Shown here: one piece after another, positions 39,515 to 49,013 of the stretch
Position numbering within the stretch: position 1 is the first letter of the stretch
Layout of the letters: each line of letters opens with the position of its first letter
Assembly (NCBI RefSeq): GCF_014652895.1
Contig: NZ_BMZR01000001.1
Span: 310,001-374,000 of the forward strand
DNA length: 64,000 bases
Source: Psychrobacter glaciei
Lineage (GTDB): Bacteria > Pseudomonadota > Gammaproteobacteria > Pseudomonadales > Moraxellaceae
Direction: 5' to 3'
The notes under the pieces: model-generated
What the model saw: the letters and a program-made list of their open reading frames with translations, nothing else
The model's database searches: none
Told to the model about the DNA's origin: nothing
Made by a program: the position numbers and the translations under genes

Positions 39515-40267
39515 ATGACCGTCTCTACACCTACTAATGATAATAGCCAAGCGCAGCCAGTGCGTTATCCTGTTATTTGTATTGACGGTCCAAGTGGCGC
39601 AGGCAAAGGCACAGTAACTTGGCGTCTGGCACAAGCATTGGGTTATCAGCTGTTAGATTCAGGCGCTTTATATCGCATCGTTGGTCTAAAGGCGTTTGAA
39701 GCAGGATTGATTACTGCCGATGCTAGTAAAGTGATTGATGAGATGGCTGTATTGCAGTTGACACAAAGCTTAGACATTGCTTTTGTGCCTAACAATGAGT
39801 CAGGCCGTGTCGATATCATCGTGAATGACGAAGCAGTGGGTGAGCAAGTACGTAACGAAACAATTGGTGGTTACGCCTCACAAGTGGCTGTCTATCCAAA
39901 GGTTCGTAATGCCTTGCTAACGCTACAACAAGACATGGCAACCCGTTCAGGCCTAGTGGCTGATGGTCGTGATATGGGTACGGTGGTGTTCCCAAATGCT
40001 GACGTTAAAGTATTTTTGACTGCCAGCGCGGAAGCACGTGCCAAGCGCCGTGTCACACAGCTAATGGAAGCGGGACAAGTAGCAGATTTTGAGGAAATAT
40101 TAACGACGATTAAAGCCCGTGATGATCGTGATGAAAATCGTACGACAGCACCATCAAAGCCAGCAGACGATGCCTTAGTATTGGATAGCTCGATGCTAGA
40201 TGCAAATGCGGTTTATGAGCAGATAAAAAAACACTGCCAGAATCAGGGTGTCTGCTTTAATAGCTAA
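39515..40267 (+). CDS. cmk: Cytidylate kinase
   Basis: Phosphorylates CMP and dCMP. The 250-aa protein has the P-loop ICIDGPSGAGKGTVTWRLAQ, then LLDSGALYRIVGLKA, the catalytic-loop GLVADGRDMGTVVFPNADVK, FLTASAEARAKRR and DDRDENRTTAPSKPADDALV. ATG at 39515 is preferred to an in-frame GTG at 39506. cmk-rpsA-ihfB is the conserved gammaproteobacterial order. Confidence 0.95.
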   Translation: MTVSTPTNDNSQAQPVRYPVICIDGPSGAGKGTVTWRLAQALGYQLLDSGALYRIVGLKAFEAGLITADASKVIDEMAVLQLTQSLDIAFVPNNESGRVDIIVNDEAVGEQVRNETIGGYASQVAVYPKVRNALLTLQQDMATRSGLVADGRDMGTVVFPNADVKVFLTASAEARAKRRVTQLMEAGQVADFEEILTTIKARDDRDENRTTAPSKPADDALVLDSSMLDANAVYEQIKKHCQNQGVCFNS

Positions 40268-40385
40268 TAGAAACAACATATTGAGCACTAAATAGTTTCC
40301 TATATCTTTGATTTTAGTATAAAATTATAGTATGTCGGATAAGCAGTGATTAGAACAACGTTGTCGTTTTAATAACACAAGACAG

Positions 40386-40536
40386 TTGTTGCTAATGAGC
40401 TCTATAAACATTGTGTTTATGAATAATGCGCTTATTAGCAACAAACGTTTTTTTATATGACTATGTAGGATATAAAACCAGTATTCCGTTTTATATAGTC
40501 ATAAATTTGATCCGTACTGTGCTGGACAGGATACGG
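40386..40536 (+). promoter_or_regulatory. Structured rpsA leader (three hairpins)
   Basis: Hairpin I: TTGTTGCTAATGAGC (40386-40400) with GCTTATTAGCAACAA (40430-40444), 15 pairs including one G-U, enclosing an inner stem ATAAACA/TGTTTAT (40404-40420) and followed by a T-run (40448-40454). Hairpin II: ATGACT (40457-40462) with AGTCAT (40497-40502), and ATATAAAAC (40470-40478) with GTTTTATAT (40488-40496). Hairpin III: CCGTACTGT (40512-40520) with ACAG (40526-40529) and TACGG (40532-40536). In E. coli the rpsA leader also folds into hairpins and mediates autoregulation by S1. Hairpin I could instead be an attenuator after cmk. Confidence 0.65.
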
Positions 40537-40555
40537 CTATACAAAGGTAGACATA

Positions 40556-42244
40556 ATGGAATCATTTGCTGAACTATTTGAAGCGAGCATCGAAGAAACA
40601 GGTCTTGATATCGAGCGTGGCTCGGTTATCACAGGTACTGTTGTAGCCATCGATAGTGATTGGATTACAGTAGATACTGGTCTTAAGTCTGAAGGTATCG
40701 TCGCTCGTGAAGAGTTTTTAAGCGAAGAAGGCGAACTTGAAGTTGAAGTTGGCGATAGTGTCGATGTTGTGGTTGAAGCGGTTGATAACGGTATGGGTCA
40801 AACCTTACTGTCACGCGAAAAAGCCAAACGCGTTGAGACTTGGAATTTCCTTGAGAAAATCTCTGACAATGATGAGATCGTTAAAGGTATTATTTCTAGC
40901 AAAGTTAAAGGCGGCTTTACCGTAGATATCGGTTCAGTACGCGCGTTTTTGCCAGGTTCATTGGTAGATGTACGTCCTATCCGTGATACCACGCATCTTG
41001 AAGGCAAAGAGCTAGAATTCAAAGTCATCAAACTTGATCAAAAACGCAACAACGTTGTGGTTAGCCGCCGTGCAGTTATGGAAGCTGAAAACTCAGCTGA
41101 GCGCGAAGAGCTATTGAACAAGCTTGAAGAAGGTATCGAGATCGAAGGTATCGTTAAGAACCTTACTGATTACGGTGCATTCGTTGACCTAGGTGGTATC
41201 GATGGTCTATTGCACATCACTGACATGGCATGGCGCCGTATCAAGCACCCATCTGAGGTGGTTGAAGTTGGTCAAGACCTAAAAGTTAAAGTATTGAAGT
41301 TTGACCGTGAGCGCAATCGCGTTAGCCTAGGTCTAAAACAACTTGGTACTGATCCTTGGGATAACGTTGGCGGCACATACCCAGTGGGTAGCGTTGTTAA
41401 AGCACGCGTTACTAACCTAACTGATTATGGTTGTTTTGCTGAGATTTCTGAAGGCATCGAAGGTCTAGTACACGTGTCAGAGATGGATCATACCAACAAA
41501 AACATCCACCCATCAAAAGTAGTTCAAGTGGGCGATGAAGTTGAAGTAATGATTCTTGATATCGATGAAGAACGTCGTCGTATCAGCTTAGGTATCAAAC
41601 AGACTCTAGCCAATCCATGGGATGAGTTTGATAAGAAACATGAGCGCGGTGATAAAATCACTGGTACGATCAAATCAATCACTGACTTCGGTATCTTTAT
41701 CGGTCTAGACGGTGGTATTGATGGTCTGGTTCATCTATCTGATATCTCTTGGAACGAAACTGGCGAAGATGCTATCCGTAACTACAATAAAGGCGACACC
41801 GTTGAAGCAATGGTATTGTCTGTAGATGCAGAAGCTAACCGTATCAGCCTAGGCGTTAAGCAGTTAAGCTCTGATCCATTCAACGAATACCTAGTCAACA
41901 ATGACCGTGGTGCTATCGTTAATGGTAAAGTGAAAGAAGTAGACGCTAAAGGTGCTACTATCGAACTTGCTGACGAAGTAGAAGCTTATCTACGTGCCTC
42001 TGAGATTCAACGTGACCGCGTTGAAGATGCGACTAAGCATCTAACGGTTGGTGATGATGTTGAAGCTAAAATCATCAGTGTTGATCGTAAAACACGCAAC
42101 ATCAACTTGTCTATCAAAGCGAAAGACGAAGCTGAAGAGCGTCAAGCGATTAAAGATCTTGGTAGCACTAGCACGACTGCTGCTCCAGGAACTGATGCAC
42201 AGCCAAAAACAATTGGTGACTTGATCAAAGAACAAATGCAGTAA
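40556..42244 (+). CDS. rpsA: 30S ribosomal protein S1
   Basis: S1 binds mRNA at the 30S platform and is needed to initiate on weak Shine-Dalgarno messages. The 562-aa protein carries six S1 (OB-fold) repeats; the third to fifth show the classic [23 protein letters not shown] pattern, for example [20 protein letters not shown]. Only AAGG eight bases upstream serves as ribosome site, behind a structured leader. A terminator follows. Confidence 0.98.
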   Translation: MESFAELFEASIEETGLDIERGSVITGTVVAIDSDWITVDTGLKSEGIVAREEFLSEEGELEVEVGDSVDVVVEAVDNGMGQTLLSREKAKRVETWNFLEKISDNDEIVKGIISSKVKGGFTVDIGSVRAFLPGSLVDVRPIRDTTHLEGKELEFKVIKLDQKRNNVVVSRRAVMEAENSAEREELLNKLEEGIEIEGIVKNLTDYGAFVDLGGIDGLLHITDMAWRRIKHPSEVVEVGQDLKVKVLKFDRERNRVSLGLKQLGTDPWDNVGGTYPVGSVVKARVTNLTDYGCFAEISEGIEGLVHVSEMDHTNKNIHPSKVVQVGDEVEVMILDIDEERRRISLGIKQTLANPWDEFDKKHERGDKITGTIKSITDFGIFIGLDGGIDGLVHLSDISWNETGEDAIRNYNKGDTVEAMVLSVDAEANRISLGVKQLSSDPFNEYLVNNDRGAIVNGKVKEVDAKGATIELADEVEAYLRASEIQRDRVEDATKHLTVGDDVEAKIISVDRKTRNINLSIKAKDEAEERQAIKDLGSTSTTAAPGTDAQPKTIGDLIKEQMQ

Positions 42245-42274
42245 GTTGCTAAGCTATTGATATAAAAGTAATGT

Positions 42275-42303
42275 AAAAAAAGCGACTCCGGTCGCTTTTT
42301 TTT
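42275..42303 (+). terminator. Terminator of rpsA
   Basis: AAAAAAAGCGAC (42275-42286), loop TCCG, then GTCGCTTTTTTTT. The rest of the 335-bp gap to ihfB includes TATAAT at 42497-42502, a possible -10 for ihfB with no good -35. Confidence 0.92.
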
Positions 42304-42579
42304 ATGATTAAATTTGTATAACGTGATCAGTAATGGAAGTTTTTGCTCAAACAGACAAACTCTTATTCCCATTTATCCTAATATCCGCTATCATTTGCAA
42401 CATTGAGTAACAATATATCAGTCGGATTTAGTTTTATATAAATAATATCGGCTTATAGAAGCAGTTGTGACTTTAGATGTTTCTAAGTTAATTCAGTATA
42501 ATGCTATAAATAGTCATCGTAAAAACCAGATTTTGACTCACCGTCATTTTATCCATTAATCAACAGGGCAAGCGTCATA

Positions 42580-42885
42580 ATGCAGCAAGCGATTAACAAA
42601 TCCGAATTTATTAGTAATTTGAGTGCGAATTGTGAAAATATAACTGACACAGTTGTAGATGATGCAGTACGTGAAATATTAAATTTGATGACCCATACTT
42701 TAGCCAATGATGGTCGGGTAGAGGTTCGTGGGTTTGGTAGTTTTTGTCTACATCATCGCCGCGCTCGTATGGGGCGCAACCCAAAAACAGGGGAAAGCGT
42801 GCCCGTACCTGCCAAAGCTATTCCGCATTTTAAGCCGGGTAAAGCACTACGTGAAGCCGTAAATGATAAAGTAGCAAATAATTAG
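42580..42885 (+). CDS. ihfB: Integration host factor subunit beta
   Basis: IHF bends DNA sharply as an alpha/beta heterodimer in replication, transcription and recombination. The 101-aa protein has the DNA-arm signature VEVRGFGSFCLHHRRARMGR and NPKTGESVPVPAKAIPHFKP. Position directly after rpsA is the normal ihfB location and distinguishes it from HU or IHF-alpha. The ribosome site is weak. Confidence 0.94.
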   Translation: MQQAINKSEFISNLSANCENITDTVVDDAVREILNLMTHTLANDGRVEVRGFGSFCLHHRRARMGRNPKTGESVPVPAKAIPHFKPGKALREAVNDKVANN

Positions 42886-42971
42886 TATTGGTCATAGATG
42901 TGTTAATTGATGATGCACTCTAGAATGCTATCTTTAAACTGTTAGCTCCATTCAAAACCGAGGTATCTTTC

Positions 42972-43376
42972 ATGCGCTTTTTACTGTTTGTATTACTGTT
43001 TTTAAGCTTTGCTTATTCGCTTGGTTTGGTATTAGCAAATAATACTGAGGTTGGCGTAAACTTGCTGTTCTCACAAGCACCGACGATGAATTTGGGGCTG
43101 CTGCTGATACTCTGTTTAATACTCGGTATAATTATCGGTATTTTGCTAGCATTGCTTATTTTCCGCGTCTTACAAAATAAGTGGGAAATCTCACGCCTTA
43201 ACAAGGCCAACAATCATTTGCAAGAGCAATTGACCCAAGCCAATGTCGTTATTGATCGTCAAGCAAATGCACCAACAGTAGAAGATGCGGTCTACGGGAC
43301 AACGGCGACCCAGACTCAAGATACAGCAGTTAATATAGATGAAGGTTCTACTTTGATTAAGCATAAGCGAGACTAA
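42972..43376 (+). CDS. lapA: LapA-family inner-membrane protein (lipopolysaccharide assembly protein A domain)
   Basis: 134 aa with two hydrophobic helices (about 3-22 and 42-64, LLLILCLILGIIIGILLALL) and a coiled-coil-like tail from about 70 (ISRLNKANNHLQEQLTQA). This is the LapA/DUF1049 layout. In E. coli LapA works with LapB (YciM) to control LpxC and LPS amount. lapB is not the next gene here, pyrF is; in E. coli the order is lapA-lapB-pyrF, so lapB may have moved. An AGGTATCTTTC site precedes the ATG. Confidence 0.8.
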   Translation: MRFLLFVLLFLSFAYSLGLVLANNTEVGVNLLFSQAPTMNLGLLLILCLILGIIIGILLALLIFRVLQNKWEISRLNKANNHLQEQLTQANVVIDRQANAPTVEDAVYGTTATQTQDTAVNIDEGSTLIKHKRD

Positions 43377-43448
43377 GCGGCTTGATAATGGTGGCGCGGC
43401 TAATTTTAAAAATATAATGCTTTGATAACTCTGATATATGGCAAAACC

Positions 43449-44147
43449 ATGAATAATATAACTAACTCTCCAGTCATCGTTGCTTTAGATAACATGACTT
43501 TGGATGCATCCTTGGCGCTAGCTGATCAATTAGACCCAACGTTATGTCGATTAAAAGTGGGTAAAGAGCTATTTACTCGTTGTGGCCCTGATATCGTCAA
43601 GGCATTGCATCAGCGTGACTTTGAGGTGTTCTTGGACTTAAAGTTCCACGATATTCCCAATACCACGGCTCAAGCAGTATTGGCGGCAGCTGAGCTTGGC
43701 GTATGGATGGTTAATGTCCATGCAAGCGCGGGCTTAGAGGCGATGTCATTGGCCAAGCAGCGTTTACTAGATAATGGTTTTGAGACCTTGTTGATTGCCG
43801 TCACTGTGCTGACTTCTATGGACAATCAAGCATTGATGCAAACGGGCATCACAGACGGTTTAGATGCGCAAGTCAGCCGCCTAGCACAATTGACCAAGCA
43901 AGCTGGTCTAGATGGTGTGGTGTGTTCTGCCCAAGAAGCAAAAGTGCTTAAGGCTTTATGTGGTAAAGACTTTAAGCTGGTCACGCCTGGCATCCGACTC
44001 GCTGAGGACAGTGCGGATGATCAAAAACGTATCTGTACGCCGAGTCAAGCATTGATGGAGGGTTCTGATTATCTGGTCATTGGACGCTCTATTACCCAAG
44101 CACAAAATCCTACCGCTAAACTACAAAAGATACTTCAAAGTATTTGA
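43449..44147 (+). CDS. pyrF: Orotidine 5'-phosphate decarboxylase
   Basis: Last step of UMP synthesis. The 232-aa type-1 enzyme has [20 protein letters not shown], the catalytic charged network [12 protein letters not shown] and [18 protein letters not shown] (D-K-x-x-D), [19 protein letters not shown] and [17 protein letters not shown] at 43449 is preferred; the frame opens at a TTG at 43422. No strong ribosome site is visible. A terminator follows at once. Confidence 0.95.
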   Translation: MNNITNSPVIVALDNMTLDASLALADQLDPTLCRLKVGKELFTRCGPDIVKALHQRDFEVFLDLKFHDIPNTTAQAVLAAAELGVWMVNVHASAGLEAMSLAKQRLLDNGFETLLIAVTVLTSMDNQALMQTGITDGLDAQVSRLAQLTKQAGLDGVVCSAQEAKVLKALCGKDFKLVTPGIRLAEDSADDQKRICTPSQALMEGSDYLVIGRSITQAQNPTAKLQKILQSI

Positions 44148-44164
44148 GTTTGAATAGATATCAA

Positions 44165-44195
44165 GAAAAAAGACAGCCTAAATGGCTGTCTTTTT
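44165..44195 (+). terminator. Terminator of pyrF
   Basis: AAAAAAGACAGCC pairs with GGCTGTCTTTTT across TAAAT, with a T-run at 44191-44195. Confidence 0.92.
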
Positions 44196-44371
44196 ACTTT
44201 TTGATGGACAAGGAAAAGCTGCTACACTACTTAAATTTATGCTTACAACCTTTCTAAAATATAATGGCCATATCAAAAATGTTCATCTAACTAAATATGA
44301 ATATTACTATTATGAGCGTTTATCGCTAATTAGATTTTTAATAATAACGCCACTAAATGATGTTGGATAAT

Positions 44372-45169
44372 ATGAAATTACAGATATTAAGTGACTTACA
44401 CATTGACAGCTATGCCCGGCAATTGCATCCGATGGGGCATATTCCTAAGACCGATGCAGACATTGTATTGGTCGCTGGTGACACCGCTAATAGTGATAGC
44501 GGCATGCCGTGGCTACAAGAGCAAGCTGCACGTTTACAGGTACCGCTTATTACCATCGCGGGAAATCATGAGTACTTCAAAGAAGATGTGCTAAATTTCG
44601 ATCAGAAATTGGCAACATGGGATAATTACGATGAAACCTTAGCCAAAGGCATGCGCGTGCTTCAGTGTCAGCATATTGACATCGGAGAAGTACGCATCTT
44701 AGGGTGTACGCTGTGGACTGATTATCAGTACCAAGCGAATGAGGACACTATGGTCGCTGCTAAACGCTTTATGCGGGACTATACGCAAATATATGCTGGT
44801 GATCAGCTATTCTCACCTGAGCTGTCTATGCAATTGCATGCTGAGCAGCGTCAATGGTTACAACAAGCCTTGATAACCGCGAAAACACTGGGCAAAAAAA
44901 CGATAGTGATGAGTCATCATAGCATCAGTGCATTATCAGTGTCTGAGAAGTATGCTAGCCTACCTAGTAATGCAGCGTTCGTCAGTGATTTATCTGGCTG
45001 GATGCATGAAACTTGGGCGCCTACGCTGTGGGTGCATGGACATACGCACGAAGCATTTGACTATCGTATTGGTAATACCCGAGTGATTGTCAATCCACGC
45101 GCTTATCCAAATGAGGTGAGTAGTACAGCATTAGCCTTTGCTTGGGATAAAGTCATTGATATTGGTTGA
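44372..45169 (+). CDS. Calcineurin-like metallophosphoesterase
   Basis: 265 aa with all the family metal motifs: LQILSDLHID (DxH), VLVAGDTANSDSG (GDxx), IAGNHEYF (GNHE), IVMSHHSISAL (H) and WVHGHTHEAFDY (GHxH). Members hydrolyse phosphomono- or diesters; the substrate cannot be read from the sequence. ATG at 44372 (start of MKLQILSDLH) is chosen over 44357 because the fold begins there and TGGA lies just upstream. It appears monocistronic. Confidence 0.85.
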   Translation: MKLQILSDLHIDSYARQLHPMGHIPKTDADIVLVAGDTANSDSGMPWLQEQAARLQVPLITIAGNHEYFKEDVLNFDQKLATWDNYDETLAKGMRVLQCQHIDIGEVRILGCTLWTDYQYQANEDTMVAAKRFMRDYTQIYAGDQLFSPELSMQLHAEQRQWLQQALITAKTLGKKTIVMSHHSISALSVSEKYASLPSNAAFVSDLSGWMHETWAPTLWVHGHTHEAFDYRIGNTRVIVNPRAYPNEVSSTALAFAWDKVIDIG

Positions 45170-45336
45170 GCCGTTTTTCGTATAAATACGTTGGATCGCT
45201 AGCAATGGCTTAGCGCATCCTGAAATAGTCTATCATTCATTATTGGTCTTAAAAGTCCATTCATTATCGCTGCTTATATTGCAACTGGATTTATATTTTG
45301 TTCATTCCTGATAAAAAATCTGCTAGGCTTGCTAGC

Positions 45337-46173
45337 ATGAGCAAATATCCTATTAATACCCAGTCAAAACTATCCGTAGATAAGTTTGCGAGTCACACGC
45401 CAAGTGCGCCTGCGCCGTCACATTTACCTGATAGTATGATCTCTTCGGTCAGCTTATTACCTGATAATAAGCGACTGATTTTATTTACTAGGCACTCTCT
45501 ACGCGAGCGTTCTGATGGTAACGGTTTTGCCAGTTATCAGTTGCCGCTCACGCCTAAAGGTCGCATATTGGCCAAGTCTTGGGGGCGTTGGCTAGCAGGA
45601 CATCTGCCGTATTCGCTCGATGTCGATAGCATCTCCAGTCCGATTGGGCGCTGCATTGACACAGCACAATTGATGCAAGAAGGGGCGGGATTACAGCGTC
45701 ATATTGCTCATCAATCATTGCTGGTGGAGCCGGGCAGTCTGGTGACTGAACCTGAGATTGCCAATGTCGTATTCAAAGAAATTGGTGTGCTTAACTTTAT
45801 TAATCGTTTTTTACAAGGCAATCTTGAAGGGACTAAAAATGCCTATCAAGGTGGTCTTGATATTTTATCGCTCTTTTATCAACATCAGCCCCAGCACGGG
45901 CATTTGATGCTCGCTGTTAGTCATGATACTTTGTTATCAGCTTTTTTGGCGGTAATGCTTGATGTGACCGAAATCGATTGGAATGATTGGCCTAAGATGA
46001 TGGAAGGGGTGTTTTTATGGTTCGATGACAAGCCCTTTGATCAGGCGAATGCTTATTTTATCTGGCGTGGTGAGGTTTATATACGCCCTGTTAGTACTTT
46101 GTTAGACGGTTACCGTGCTGCTGGCTTTCATCCTAGCAAATTATTGCTGCCACCAAAAGTGAAGTGGACTTAA
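45337..46173 (+). CDS. Histidine phosphatase family protein
   Basis: 278 aa. LILFTRHSLRERSDGNGF carries the phosphohistidine RH motif; SISSPIGRCIDTAQLM supplies the SxxxR pocket, and LMLAVSHDTLLSAFLAVML the second catalytic His (SHD). This layout fits the acid-phosphatase-like branch of the family more than phosphoglycerate mutase. An N-terminal stretch of about 50 residues is variable. ATG at 45337 is chosen; the frame opens at TTG 45298. Confidence 0.78.
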   Translation: MSKYPINTQSKLSVDKFASHTPSAPAPSHLPDSMISSVSLLPDNKRLILFTRHSLRERSDGNGFASYQLPLTPKGRILAKSWGRWLAGHLPYSLDVDSISSPIGRCIDTAQLMQEGAGLQRHIAHQSLLVEPGSLVTEPEIANVVFKEIGVLNFINRFLQGNLEGTKNAYQGGLDILSLFYQHQPQHGHLMLAVSHDTLLSAFLAVMLDVTEIDWNDWPKMMEGVFLWFDDKPFDQANAYFIWRGEVYIRPVSTLLDGYRAAGFHPSKLLLPPKVKWT

Positions 46174-46254
46174 TTTATTAAGGGGTTTTATGCTTATTAA
46201 GCATAAATTTGACTCATTCATCTCAAAAATGGAAAATCAGTCGAATTTTATTTT

Positions 46255-47406
46255 TTATCCCTCTGTTCGGCTTTTACCATAAGAAAACTGAGAACGATCA
46301 CCCACACTGCGACCCTGTTTCCATAATTGCATGCCATGTGATAGCTGATTGCTCTCCCATGCCTGTAAGGCTTTAGGAACGTTATGACTATGGTCAACGA
46401 GTGCCTCTGCCAACGAAATAGCGTTTGCTGCTGCTTTTGCTGTACCCGCTGCTGTATGAGGCCGAGGAATAAAAGCGGCATCTCCTATCAGTGCCATTCT
46501 ATCGAAAGCCATCTGCGGCACTGTTAAGTCTAAAATCGACTGTACAAAAGGCTCTTTAGTCGCGGCTACTAATTTTTTGAAGGGGTCAGCGAGTACAAGA
46601 TCTGCGTAGCTTCGCATTGCTCGATCAACAGCAGGCGACATCATTCCTGGTGGCACAGAATGCGTTCTACATTTACTGTTTTTGTCGGTAAGTATATGAG
46701 CTAACTCCGTTTTCTCATCATAATTAACGTACCAAACCCAGTTAAATCGGCGTTTTCCTGGAACCAGCGATTCGTTTTCACCAGGAATGACGTAGGCCAA
46801 AATGTGCGAGTTTGGAAAGTCATAAAATACAAACCGTTCAGTAAATATCTTAGCCACTTCTGGCGCTAAGTCAGCTTCGTCGATCAAACCTCTATAAGCC
46901 ACGTAACCTGCATATTGAGGCTCATAAGTGGGCAAAAGCTGTTGGCGCACAGTTGAATTTGGCCCGTCAGCACCAATCAATAAATCTCCAGTTTCACAAG
47001 AGCCATCAACAAAGACAGCTGTTACCTTAGCGCCTTTTGATTGTACCTGCGCTAATACTTTACCTTGATGATAATGCTTATCTGGAAAGTATCTTCGCAT
47101 CGAGCGATAGAGAATATTCCAAGAGGTGAGCGTCTGACGCATGGCCATTTTTTCAATTGAGCCATTTTTTTGCAGATAATAGCGCTCAAGAGCATCGACG
47201 CCTAGCTTGTCTGTCGCAATTCCCGCCTTCTTAAGAGCAGTCACGACATCAGCTTGCAAAACAACACCACCGCCTCTGCTATCCAAATCATGAGCAGAAC
47301 GCTCGTAAATATCTACTTGCCAGCCGATAGAGCGTAATAGTGTCCCTGAAAACAGCCCAGCTAACGAACCACCGATCACGATTGCACGCTTAGTCATTGA
47401 TTCCAC
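46255..47406 (-). CDS. FAD-dependent monooxygenase
   Basis: 383 aa, aromatic-hydroxylase-type flavoprotein. It has the dinucleotide motif AIVIGGSLAGLFSGTLLRSI, the DG motif LIGADGPNSTVRQQLL and the FAD-ribityl GD motif ALIGDAAFIPRPHTAAGTAK. The GGSLAGL variant and overall layout resemble 2,6-dihydroxypyridine-hydroxylase-like enzymes, but the substrate is unknown. It uses a GTG start with AGGAG seven bases upstream; ATG at 47397 lacks spacing support. It is a single gene between housekeeping genes, with no pathway partners, so it may be acquired. Confidence 0.8.
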   Translation of the reverse strand: MESMTKRAIVIGGSLAGLFSGTLLRSIGWQVDIYERSAHDLDSRGGGVVLQADVVTALKKAGIATDKLGVDALERYYLQKNGSIEKMAMRQTLTSWNILYRSMRRYFPDKHYHQGKVLAQVQSKGAKVTAVFVDGSCETGDLLIGADGPNSTVRQQLLPTYEPQYAGYVAYRGLIDEADLAPEVAKIFTERFVFYDFPNSHILAYVIPGENESLVPGKRRFNWVWYVNYDEKTELAHILTDKNSKCRTHSVPPGMMSPAVDRAMRSYADLVLADPFKKLVAATKEPFVQSILDLTVPQMAFDRMALIGDAAFIPRPHTAAGTAKAAANAISLAEALVDHSHNVPKALQAWESNQLSHGMQLWKQGRSVGDRSQFSYGKSRTEG

Positions 47407-47443
47407 TGAGCCTCTCCTAAATATCTATGTACAAAAAAGAATA

Positions 47444-47496
47444 GCATAAAAAAACCTTGCCCCAGTATTAGAACCAGTGACAAGGTTTTTTTATGC
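47444..47496 (-). terminator. Terminator of rpsT
   Basis: Arms 47444-47459 and 47481-47496 are complementary over 16 bp (core AAACCTTG/CAAGGTTT), with T-runs built into the distal arm on either strand. It lies 24 bases after the rpsT stop. Confidence 0.85.
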
Positions 47497-47519
47497 TTAC
47501 GGTCTAAACAGGACAAATC

Positions 47520-47786
47520 TTAAGCTTGAAGGCCTTTGATTGTTTTGTTTAGGCGGCTCTTACGACGAGCAGCTTTATTCTTATGAATAATACCTTTGTC
47601 AGCCATACGATCAAGAACCGGTACCGCTTTTTTGTAAGCTTCGGTAGCCGCGTCATAATCTTTAGCTGCGATTGCCGCATCAACACGTTTTAAGTAAGTA
47701 CGAACCATAGAGCGTTGTGACGCAGAGTTCTGACGACGTTTGGTGTTTTGACGGGCGCGTTTACGAGCTTGTGCAGTATTAGCCAC
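47520..47786 (-). CDS. rpsT: 30S ribosomal protein S20
   Basis: S20 binds 16S rRNA at the base of the 30S subunit. 88 aa, strongly basic: [20 protein letters not shown] at the N-terminus, [13 protein letters not shown], then [23 protein letters not shown] at 47786 is the start, with AAGGAG six bases upstream; the frame extends to 47849 but the extra residues are unlike S20. A non-AUG start is typical of rpsT in other bacteria. Confidence 0.97.
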   Translation of the reverse strand: MANTAQARKRARQNTKRRQNSASQRSMVRTYLKRVDAAIAAKDYDAATEAYKKAVPVLDRMADKGIIHKNKAARRKSRLNKTIKGLQA

Positions 47787-48253
47787 GCGTATCTCCTTGA
47801 TAAAGACAGATAAAAATATGAATGTTGATTGCAATAATGGGTTTAACAATCATCGGTGACGAGCAGCCTCTCGCCAAACATGATGTCGATGTCTGATATT
47901 AATAGGGTATCTAATATCAATAGATCATCGCAAGCGTCAGAACTGTTTGGAATAATTAAACAGCGTTGACGTGTAAAGCCGGTTATCTTAGCAAATTATT
48001 GCGCTTAGAACAATATATTTGATGGTTAATGCTCAAAGTAGTTAGACTATTTGCTAATATTTTACTTTATTAGGCTATTAAGAGCAAAGTCAGTTGCCAA
48101 GTCATACCTATCACTGACAAAATCTCTTACAATAAACTGTGCTTAATGAGCTCAGTTATCTGTTAATTTAGGTATGATAGAGGAGCAATCTGTCTTTACG
48201 GATATGTCTTCTCATAATCATGGATTTTCTAACATTATATAAATGGATAAGGT
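47787..48253. other. Divergent gap between rpsT and the NAD(P)-binding gene
   Basis: 467 bp holding promoters for both directions. TGATATTA (47894-47901) and TAATATCA (47912-47919) form an 8-bp inverted repeat with a 10-nt spacer. No promoter was assigned with confidence and no gene was found. Confidence 0.45.
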
Positions 48254-48955
48254 ATGCAGCGAAAAGCAATTATGATTGGCGCGACAGGATTGGTGGGGGA
48301 ACACCTTGTCAAACAGTTGAGTGAGCTTTACGACACGTTGATTGTGATTGCACGGCATCCGCCACGCTACATCAATGCCAGTATGCGCTTTTATCAGGTC
48401 AATGACTTCGACAATCTAAGCGAAATATTTGTCAGTGTGGGTGTTGATCGAACGACAGATGCCTTTAGTTGCCTCGGCACCACAAAAAAGCAGGCTGGCA
48501 GTGACGAAGCGTTTCGAAAAGTCGATCATGATTATAATATGAACTTTGCCAAACTATGCCGCGATAAAGGCGTTGAAAATTTCTTTTTATTGTCTTCAAT
48601 GAACGCCGATATCGACAGTCGGTTTCTGTACAATCGAGTAAAGGCTGAAACTGAGCAGTCAATTAGCGCATTAGATTTTGCGCAGCTAGTGATTTTTCGT
48701 CCGTCATTGTTACTTGGCAAACACAAGGGACGTCCGCTTGAAAGCCTTGGTCAAAAAGCCTTTAAACTTATCTCACCGTTATTGTCAGAGTCTTTATCGT
48801 TGCATCCCATTTCTGCCAAGCGCGTCGCTAGTGCAATGGCGATGAGCGCCAATGATATTTATCAGCGTAGTAAATACCGTACGGAACCGCTAATTAAGCA
48901 TACTAATATTATCGAAAATAAGCAGATGCTGGCGATGACCAGAGTGAAAAAATAG
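48254..48955 (+). CDS. NAD(P)-binding oxidoreductase-like protein (atypical SDR)
   Basis: 233 aa beginning KAIMIGATGLVGEHLVKQLS, a GxTGxxG nucleotide-binding motif, with DAFSCLGTTKKQAGSDEAFR and a Ser-rich FFLLSSMNADIDSRFLYNRV followed by the YNRVKAE region of atypical short-chain dehydrogenases (HTATIP2-like). LVIFRPSLLLG is typical of this branch. The specific reaction is unknown. AAGGTATGC gives a close ribosome site. rraA follows 58 bp downstream and may be co-transcribed. Confidence 0.75.
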   Translation: MQRKAIMIGATGLVGEHLVKQLSELYDTLIVIARHPPRYINASMRFYQVNDFDNLSEIFVSVGVDRTTDAFSCLGTTKKQAGSDEAFRKVDHDYNMNFAKLCRDKGVENFFLLSSMNADIDSRFLYNRVKAETEQSISALDFAQLVIFRPSLLLGKHKGRPLESLGQKAFKLISPLLSESLSLHPISAKRVASAMAMSANDIYQRSKYRTEPLIKHTNIIENKQMLAMTRVKK

Positions 48956-49013
48956 CCTAAGTAGTATATCAAAAAAAGTTAAAATCAATCATAAGTAGTT
49001 AGGGAGCTTGATC

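Noticed and set aside
44182-44370. 62-codon frame between pyrF and the metallophosphoesterase
   Set aside because: It starts inside the pyrF terminator and overlaps the next gene's start; no motif.
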